Source: Petrimonas sp.
GTDB lineage: Bacteria > Bacteroidota > Bacteroidia > Bacteroidales > Dysgonomonadaceae
Length of the DNA: 34,342 nt
Assembly (NCBI GenBank): GCA_012839475.1
Contig: DUNG01000031.1
Location: 1-34,342 of the forward strand
Direction: 5' to 3'
Notes under the pieces: generated by a model
What the model was told of the DNA's origin: nothing
Seen by the model: only the letters and a program-made list of their open reading frames with translations
Database searches by the model: none
Position numbers and translations under genes: made by a program
Shown: positions 30,154 through 34,342 of the stretch, in pieces
Position numbering within the stretch: position 1 is the first letter of the stretch
How the letters are laid out: every line of letters begins with the position of its first letter

Positions 30154-31257
30154 TTACTTGCTCACCTCTACGCGACGAGCCTTGATGGTAAGTCTATCTT
30201 GTCCTTCCGTTTTCGGGTCTTTACCCTCGCCGGAGGTATTCAAGCGTGAAGCGCTGATACCTTGCTCCACGAGGTACTTCTTAACCGCTTCTGCTCTTCT
30301 CAGGGAGAGGCCATCGTTGTACGCATCGGGACCGTGGTGGTCGGTATACCCAATCACATCCACATTCTCGTTCGAGAACTCCTTCAGCACCGAAACGATG
30401 GTAGCCAATTCCGTAGCGTACTTTTGCGTATCCACCACGTCGCTATCAAACGCGAAGTGTATGCTGGGCAGCTCCGGCATCTCTTTAACTACCGGTGCGG
30501 GCGCGGGCGCGGGTCTGGGTGCTGGCGCGGGTCTGGGTGCTGGCGCGGGTTCCGGTTGCGGCTCGTAATAAACGGGTGGGGTTCTTTCCACACTCTTGCC
30601 CAGGTTAATCTTGATACCTGCCAGCGCGTTAAACTGCCAGTCGGGATGATTCGCGTTTTTCGAATTGAAATCATCCGGCAGCATGTTCACGTTCCCCTCC
30701 AGCATCAGGCTCACAGCATCTCCAAGACGAAAATCAAATCCCAGTCCACCTCGAGCGGCCCAGAATATCTTGCTGTCTTCCCAGAGCAGCTCTAAGTTAT
30801 ACCCCCCTGTATTCAAGGATTGTGCTTCGTCGTTGTTAAACCCGTACGCACCACCACCGCCTAAAAAGATATAAGGCGTTACCACGCGACTGGGGTTAAA
30901 TCCTCCGAAGGCGGATGCCAAGTCGACCATGAAGTCCAAACTTCCTTCCACGTAGTTAAACTCGTACAATTGGGAAGGTGCAACCCATCCCCCTTTACCT
31001 ATCCAGCCCGTACCACCTAAGCGCATCGCGAAAACGGGCGAAAAACGATACCCGATCTGCAATGACGCGGCAGGTGAAATCAAGTCTGTAAACTCGGCTT
31101 CACCCAGGGTGTAAGCGGCACCGCCTTGTAGCTGCAAGAACGCGTGCGGCTTAAATACCGTTTTCTCAGGCTCTTTTATCTGGCGAGTACCTTCTTGTGC
31201 GAAGCTCGCGAACGACAGCACAAACAGTGCAGTAATCAGTGTGAAAATCTTCTTCAT
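30154..31257 (-). CDS. OmpA family outer-membrane protein
   Basis: 367 residues. Signal peptide 1-20 (…SFASFA/QEG). Residues of about 30-215 form an eight-strand-type beta barrel (GGAAYTLGEAEF, IGYRFSPVFAMRLGGTGW, ARGGLGFDFRLGD…). A Pro/Ala linker (about 224-254, repeated PAPAPR) spans the periplasm. The C-terminal OmpA domain carries IHFAFDSDVVDTQKYA, then VDVIGYTDHHGPDAYNDGLSLRRAEAVKKYLVEQGI, where the Asp and Arg residues bind peptidoglycan diaminopimelate. It anchors the outer membrane to the wall. A terminator follows the gene. The linker is encoded by 18-bp repeats (about 30510-30545). Confidence 0.93.
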   Translation of the reverse strand: MKKIFTLITALFVLSFASFAQEGTRQIKEPEKTVFKPHAFLQLQGGAAYTLGEAEFTDLISPAASLQIGYRFSPVFAMRLGGTGWIGKGGWVAPSQLYEFNYVEGSLDFMVDLASAFGGFNPSRVVTPYIFLGGGGAYGFNNDEAQSLNTGGYNLELLWEDSKIFWAARGGLGFDFRLGDAVSLMLEGNVNMLPDDFNSKNANHPDWQFNALAGIKINLGKSVERTPPVYYEPQPEPAPAPRPAPAPRPAPAPAPVVKEMPELPSIHFAFDSDVVDTQKYATELATIVSVLKEFSNENVDVIGYTDHHGPDAYNDGLSLRRAEAVKKYLVEQGISASRLNTSGEGKDPKTEGQDRLTIKARRVEVSK

Positions 31258-31419
31258 ATGTTTAAAATTAAATTGATGAATATACTTTTTAGTTATAACA
31301 CTACTTATTTCACAAAGTTCGCATTTTTTTGGTAAAAAAAAAACCTTTTCACCTCTTTTTCCTTTTTTTCATGCTTGAACTTACATTAAATCCGCGCAAT
31401 CCTATTTTTAAAGCGTAAA
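31258..31419. other. AT-rich gap upstream of ompA
   Basis: No gene seen. A weak -7 candidate for ompA, GAACTTTG on the minus strand (31313-31320), lacks the leading T; the rest holds homopolymer runs of A and T. Confidence 0.3.
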
Positions 31420-31451
31420 TTTGCATAATTCAAAATTAAGTAATACTTTTG
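31420..31451 (+). promoter_or_regulatory. promoter of tRNA-Pro
   Basis: TTTG (31420-31423), a 20-nt spacer, then TACTTTTG (31444-31451) match the Bacteroidetes consensus. The predicted start is about 8 nt before the tRNA. Confidence 0.75.
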
Positions 31452-31464
31452 CATGCGTGTTTTT

Positions 31465-31540
31465 CGGGATGTAGCTCAGTCCGGTTTAGAGTACTCGTCT
31501 GGGGGGCGAGGGGTCGGAAGTTCGAATCTTCTCATCCCGA
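31465..31540 (+). tRNA. tRNA-Pro(GGG)
   Basis: 76 nt. Acceptor stem CGGGATG/CATCCCG with discriminator A (the C1-G72 pair is characteristic of bacterial tRNA-Pro), D-arm, anticodon stem CTCGT/GCGAG with loop CTGGGGG, anticodon GGG, and T-arm GAAGTTCGAATCTTC. CCA is not encoded. Confidence 0.95.
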
Positions 31541-31570
31541 CTTAACGTGAAACACTATCTGCCAAAGTAA

Positions 31571-31598
31571 ACGCCCGCCGTTTCGGCGGGCGTTTTTT
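31571..31598 (+). terminator. intrinsic terminator after tRNA-Pro
   Basis: CGCCCGCCG (31572-31580) and CGGCGGGCG (31584-31592) form a perfect 9-bp GC stem with loop TTT, followed by six T. It lies between convergent tRNA-Pro and the alpha-galactosidase gene. Confidence 0.9.
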
Positions 31599-31685
31599 CA
31601 TTACATGCCCATTTTCTTGTCGGTCGATGGTTACTCCAATCGTTCGTTATAGCGATTGCCACCCACTTGGATTTAGAGACGATTT

Positions 31686-33893
31686 TCAAAAAACCGCCTC
31701 CACCCTCACTACCACGCTGCTCCTGTAGCTGGACACCAATGGATTAAAGCCCACGTTCATCAGGAACTCACCGCTATATGTTTTTTGTCCGTTAATGGAC
31801 GTGTTGGTGCCCTCGTAGAGGTTGATTTCCGTCAACCGGTACAACTTATCACCGTCCAATCCCTGCAACTTGACCGGGCGGAGGGAAGGTTCAGCCAGGT
31901 ATCTCCAGTTGGTGAGGTAATTGAAAATAACTCCCTCTGTCTTCGCCTCGTTCACATACATCAGGGACGCGAGGTCATGTTCATACGGGCTTGCCAACCT
32001 GTACATCTCACCATGCCACACGAGGTCTTTGTACTCGTGGTAGTTGTGCACGGCTTGCCTGGCAAGCGTCATATCCCTTTCACTGAGCTCGTACGTTCGA
32101 ATATCGAAACCCAGCTTGCCCATCGACGCCACATCAATACGGTACTTGAGCGGCTTATCACTCCAATTGGTCACGTGATTGCACATGGCAATCGCGGGGT
32201 AGTAATGGGAGTAGTCCCACTGCATGAACACCCGCTCCAGCGGATCCGTATTATCACTCAACCAAAACTCAGTGAAATAGCGCAACAGGTTGTAATCCGA
32301 GCGCCCCCCGCCCCCGGAACAGAGCATCATGGGGACCTTGGGGTATTTTTCCCGTATCCGCTTCAACACATTCTGCAGCCCCCTGGAGTACTCCACGTAC
32401 AGGTGAGATTGGGGAATATTTTCTCGTTCCAGGTAGTTCGAGTGACCATTGAAAACGGGGGCGTTACAGTCCCACTTCATGAACGCCAGCGTGGGGTTCT
32501 CGGTAAGCAGGTCATCCACCACGCCAAAAACGAAGTCTTGCACTTCAGGGTTGGCCAAATCGAGTACCAGCTGGTTCCGGAAGTAGATCTCCGGTCTCTG
32601 CTCCTGTTTGATGACCCAATCGGGATGTTGCTCATACAGCTCGCTCTTGGGATTCACCATCTCCGGCTCAATCCATATACCAAACTTGATGCCTTGCTTC
32701 TCGGCCTCGCGCACCAGGAAGGGAACACCGTCAGGCAGTTTCGCGCGATTCACCTGCCAGTCCCCTAAGCCCGCGTTATCCCTGTTTCGGGGATATTTAT
32801 TGGCGAACCAGCCATCGTCTAACAGGAACATGTCCACGCCAAGCTCTTTGGCTCCTTCAAAGAGGCTTACCAGCCTCTCTTGGTTAAAGCCAAAATAGGT
32901 AGCCTCCCAGTTGTTAAGCAGCGTCAACCGCTCCCCGTGTCCATCCAACAAGGTATGATCCCTTAGCCAAGCATGCAAGTTACGGCTCGCTCTCCCTTTC
33001 CCTTCAAATGAGAGGGTGTAGACGAAGGGAGGCGTTTCGAATGCCACGTTTGGCTTAAGGTGATAAGAGGATTGATAGGGGTTGATTCCTGCAACGATAT
33101 GTAAGTTTTTATAGACATCCGTTTCAAACTGCAGCGCGAAATTCCCATTCCAGGCCAGTTGCCCCATCATCACGGTTCCGGTCGTTTCGGTCGCCTGCCC
33201 ATCCAACGCCAGCGTGAAGTTGGGAGAGGTAAGTAGGTGTTCCCTCGTGCCCAATCGGCTCTCGATGGTGTGCATCCCTTGACGCAGGGGGGTCTCCACG
33301 GGTTGCATCTCCCTCGCCCAGGCACCGTTATAACTGGTTAACAGGTACTCTTTATTGAACAGGTAGAGGTTTGCCGAGGCGTACTTGTGAAGCACCACCT
33401 CTCCCTCCTCATCGTGCCTGATTGCGCTCCACTGCTCAACCACATCCTTCTCCTTCCAGGCCCTGTAAAACAGATCCACGTGAAAAGGATATACCGGGTC
33501 TTTCAACACCACCTTTGTCAACGTGGCACCATCGGGGGTTTGCGAGACCTCATGCGTTTCGTACAGGAGGTCTAGCGAGTTGTTACCATCCGCGTGTACC
33601 ACTGCGATGGCGGGCTCAACGAAGTTATTATCGATGCCGGCAACCGCGTAAGCGTTATTGTTAGAGCTCGCTCCCTCCGAGCGAAGGTTAACCACCTCGC
33701 CTGCTCGCTCGTACTCCGACAGGCTGGACAGGGATTTACCGGTATAGATGATTTTCAAGCGCCGGTTTTGATCCGTTTGCAACACCGTCGCGGTGTTTTC
33801 CGTGGCTATCGGGATAGTCACTATCTGACCAAACGTAAACGGGGCTAACAAACTAGCCAATAAAATAATGGTAAAAGGATAAATGGGTTTCAT
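31686..33893 (-). CDS. secreted alpha-galactosidase (GH36)
   Basis: 735 residues with a signal peptide (1-22, ending FTFG/QIV). An N-terminal beta-supersandwich (about 25-310) precedes the TIM barrel. The barrel begins WEATYFGFNQERLVSL and FLLDDGWFANKYPRNRDNAGLGDW, with a PEMVNPKSELYEQHPDW segment. The nucleophile motif is FMKWDCN (Asp475) and the acid/base motif is WLSDNTDP (Asp547), with CSGGGGRSDY between them, all diagnostic of GH36. It hydrolyses terminal alpha-galactosides in the periplasm or outside. Length is normal (about 700-730). It starts 40 nt after a truncated GH95 fragment, so it probably once belonged to a glycan-degrading operon. No SusC/D genes are in view. Confidence 0.93.
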   Translation of the reverse strand: MKPIYPFTIILLASLLAPFTFGQIVTIPIATENTATVLQTDQNRRLKIIYTGKSLSSLSEYERAGEVVNLRSEGASSNNNAYAVAGIDNNFVEPAIAVVHADGNNSLDLLYETHEVSQTPDGATLTKVVLKDPVYPFHVDLFYRAWKEKDVVEQWSAIRHDEEGEVVLHKYASANLYLFNKEYLLTSYNGAWAREMQPVETPLRQGMHTIESRLGTREHLLTSPNFTLALDGQATETTGTVMMGQLAWNGNFALQFETDVYKNLHIVAGINPYQSSYHLKPNVAFETPPFVYTLSFEGKGRASRNLHAWLRDHTLLDGHGERLTLLNNWEATYFGFNQERLVSLFEGAKELGVDMFLLDDGWFANKYPRNRDNAGLGDWQVNRAKLPDGVPFLVREAEKQGIKFGIWIEPEMVNPKSELYEQHPDWVIKQEQRPEIYFRNQLVLDLANPEVQDFVFGVVDDLLTENPTLAFMKWDCNAPVFNGHSNYLERENIPQSHLYVEYSRGLQNVLKRIREKYPKVPMMLCSGGGGRSDYNLLRYFTEFWLSDNTDPLERVFMQWDYSHYYPAIAMCNHVTNWSDKPLKYRIDVASMGKLGFDIRTYELSERDMTLARQAVHNYHEYKDLVWHGEMYRLASPYEHDLASLMYVNEAKTEGVIFNYLTNWRYLAEPSLRPVKLQGLDGDKLYRLTEINLYEGTNTSINGQKTYSGEFLMNVGFNPLVSSYRSSVVVRVEAVF

Positions 33894-33932
33894 TGAAAAA
33901 TTAATTATTAATTATGACTAACAAAACAGTGT

Positions 33933-34136
33933 CTACAATATATTAACTGATACACCCCCTTTTTTGTTCCACTCCCCCGTAACCCTCGCATCCAGGCGAC
34001 CGTTTCCAATGGGTAAGGCATCCAACCACTCCCCCGCGGGTTCTTCATACCACAGCTCAATTGGTCGCGGTGGCACACAACCAACAAGCAACAAACAGAC
34101 CAGAAGGGATATATAGGCAATGCGGCAAAGTCTCAT
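33933..34136 (-). pseudogene. truncated GH95-like alpha-L-fucosidase N-terminus
   Basis: A 67-codon frame starts MRLCRIAYISLLVCLLLVGC (lipobox LVGC, Cys20) and continues IELWYEEPAGEWLDALPIGNGRLDARVTGEW. The LWYxxPAxxWxxALPIGNGRLGAM pattern is the opening of GH95 fucosidases, which are normally over 750 residues. The match decays after GNGRL (an Asp replaces the conserved Gly) and the frame ends after a short unrelated tail. I read it as the remnant of a deleted GH95 gene, directly upstream of the GH36 gene. It could still encode a small lipopeptide if expressed, but the sequence gives no reason to expect a function. Confidence 0.65.
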
Positions 34137-34342
34137 TTTATACTAACACGCTAACTGGGATTGTGTTCACTTTTTAACGTGAACAACTTGCATTTATATG
34201 TTTCAATTGTTATCACCCCATTTTCTTCGGAAACGCTTTGCACAGGTCCGAGTATAATTGCTTTTCGGTTTCTGAAAGGACACCTTCATCCCAGCTTTCA
34301 GCAAGGGAGAAATATCACACCTTTTAAAATAGTTGTAATTGA
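34137..34342. other. right-edge intergenic region with possible gene debris
   Basis: No complete gene. An inverted repeat TGTTCAC (34164-34170) / GTGAACA (34179-34185) flanks TTTTTAAC. On the minus strand, 34314-34213 is an open stretch of 33 codons (YFSLAESWDEGVLSETEK…KKMG) with natural-looking composition but no start; it may be the eroded 3' end of another gene beyond the edge. Confidence 0.3.

Noticed and set aside
34164-34185. TGTTCAC/GTGAACA inverted repeat as an operator
   Set aside because: Seven-bp arms around 8 nt are common by chance in such AT-rich DNA, and no promoter box is nearby.
34213-34314. 33-codon open stretch at the right edge with protein-like composition
   Set aside because: No start codon, preceded by stops, and no recognisable family; kept only as possible gene debris.

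Overview
The window reads as chromosomal DNA of a Bacteroidetes bacterium, most likely a Porphyromonadaceae/Dysgonomonadaceae-type member of the Bacteroidales. The grounds are: many outer-membrane-type lipoproteins with Bacteroidetes-restricted domains (DUF4988-like and DUF6935-like), a hybrid two-component system (HTCS) regulator, an OmpA protein with a Pro-rich linker, and several promoters matching the Bacteroidetes -33 TTTG / -7 TAnnTTTG consensus. Genus is inference. Almost everything is on the minus strand; only lon and tRNA-Pro are on the plus strand. I see no insertion sequence, prophage, CRISPR array or rRNA.

Left part (1-13400) is accessory and surface-oriented. It holds two tandem paralogous lipoproteins (one cut by the window edge), a lipoprotein 5'-nucleotidase, a DUF6935-like lipoprotein followed by a tiny ubiquitin-fold (ThiS-like) protein, and a secreted nucleoside hydrolase. 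Next comes a membrane-associated cluster of TPM-domain protein, LemA, a four-zinc-knuckle membrane protein and an SPFH-GYF protein, interleaved with a second DUF6935-like protein. A collagen-like lipoprotein, a DUF805 membrane protein and an Ig-like lipoprotein complete the section. Nucleotidase and nucleoside hydrolase together would convert nucleotides to free bases outside the cytoplasm; Hpt at 18.6-19.1 kb could salvage the purines.

Middle (13.4-25 kb): an orphan TPR-sensor HTCS regulator, tRNA-Ser(GGA), an hpt / polyprenyl synthase / tatD operon, a sialidase, lon, and an ECF sigma factor. Right part (24.5-34.3 kb): coaA translationally coupled to htpG, greA with a HIT protein, a TlpA-like lipoprotein lacking CxxC, OmpA, tRNA-Pro(GGG), a GH36 alpha-galactosidase and a truncated GH95 fucosidase remnant.

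The most interesting signals are non-coding. (1) A family of four 5'-leader cassettes sits just upstream of the nucleoside hydrolase, a DUF6935-like gene, the collagen-like lipoprotein and lon. Each begins with a four-codon ORF (MKPT or MKRA) whose stop overlaps a second short ORF (ATGA), is bounded by GTATGRAAC/GTTTCATAC-type inverted repeats, and in all four the gene start follows an AATCGT-ATG context. (2) Three exact 15-bp direct repeats lie upstream of a -7 box that lacks a -33 element, between the HTCS gene and a lipoprotein gene. (3) The greA leader has a consensus promoter followed within about 20 nt by an intrinsic terminator, an arrangement reminiscent of the E. coli GraL leader RNAs. 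(4) A roughly 136-bp element with perfect 14-bp terminal inverted repeats separates the convergent lon and sigma genes.
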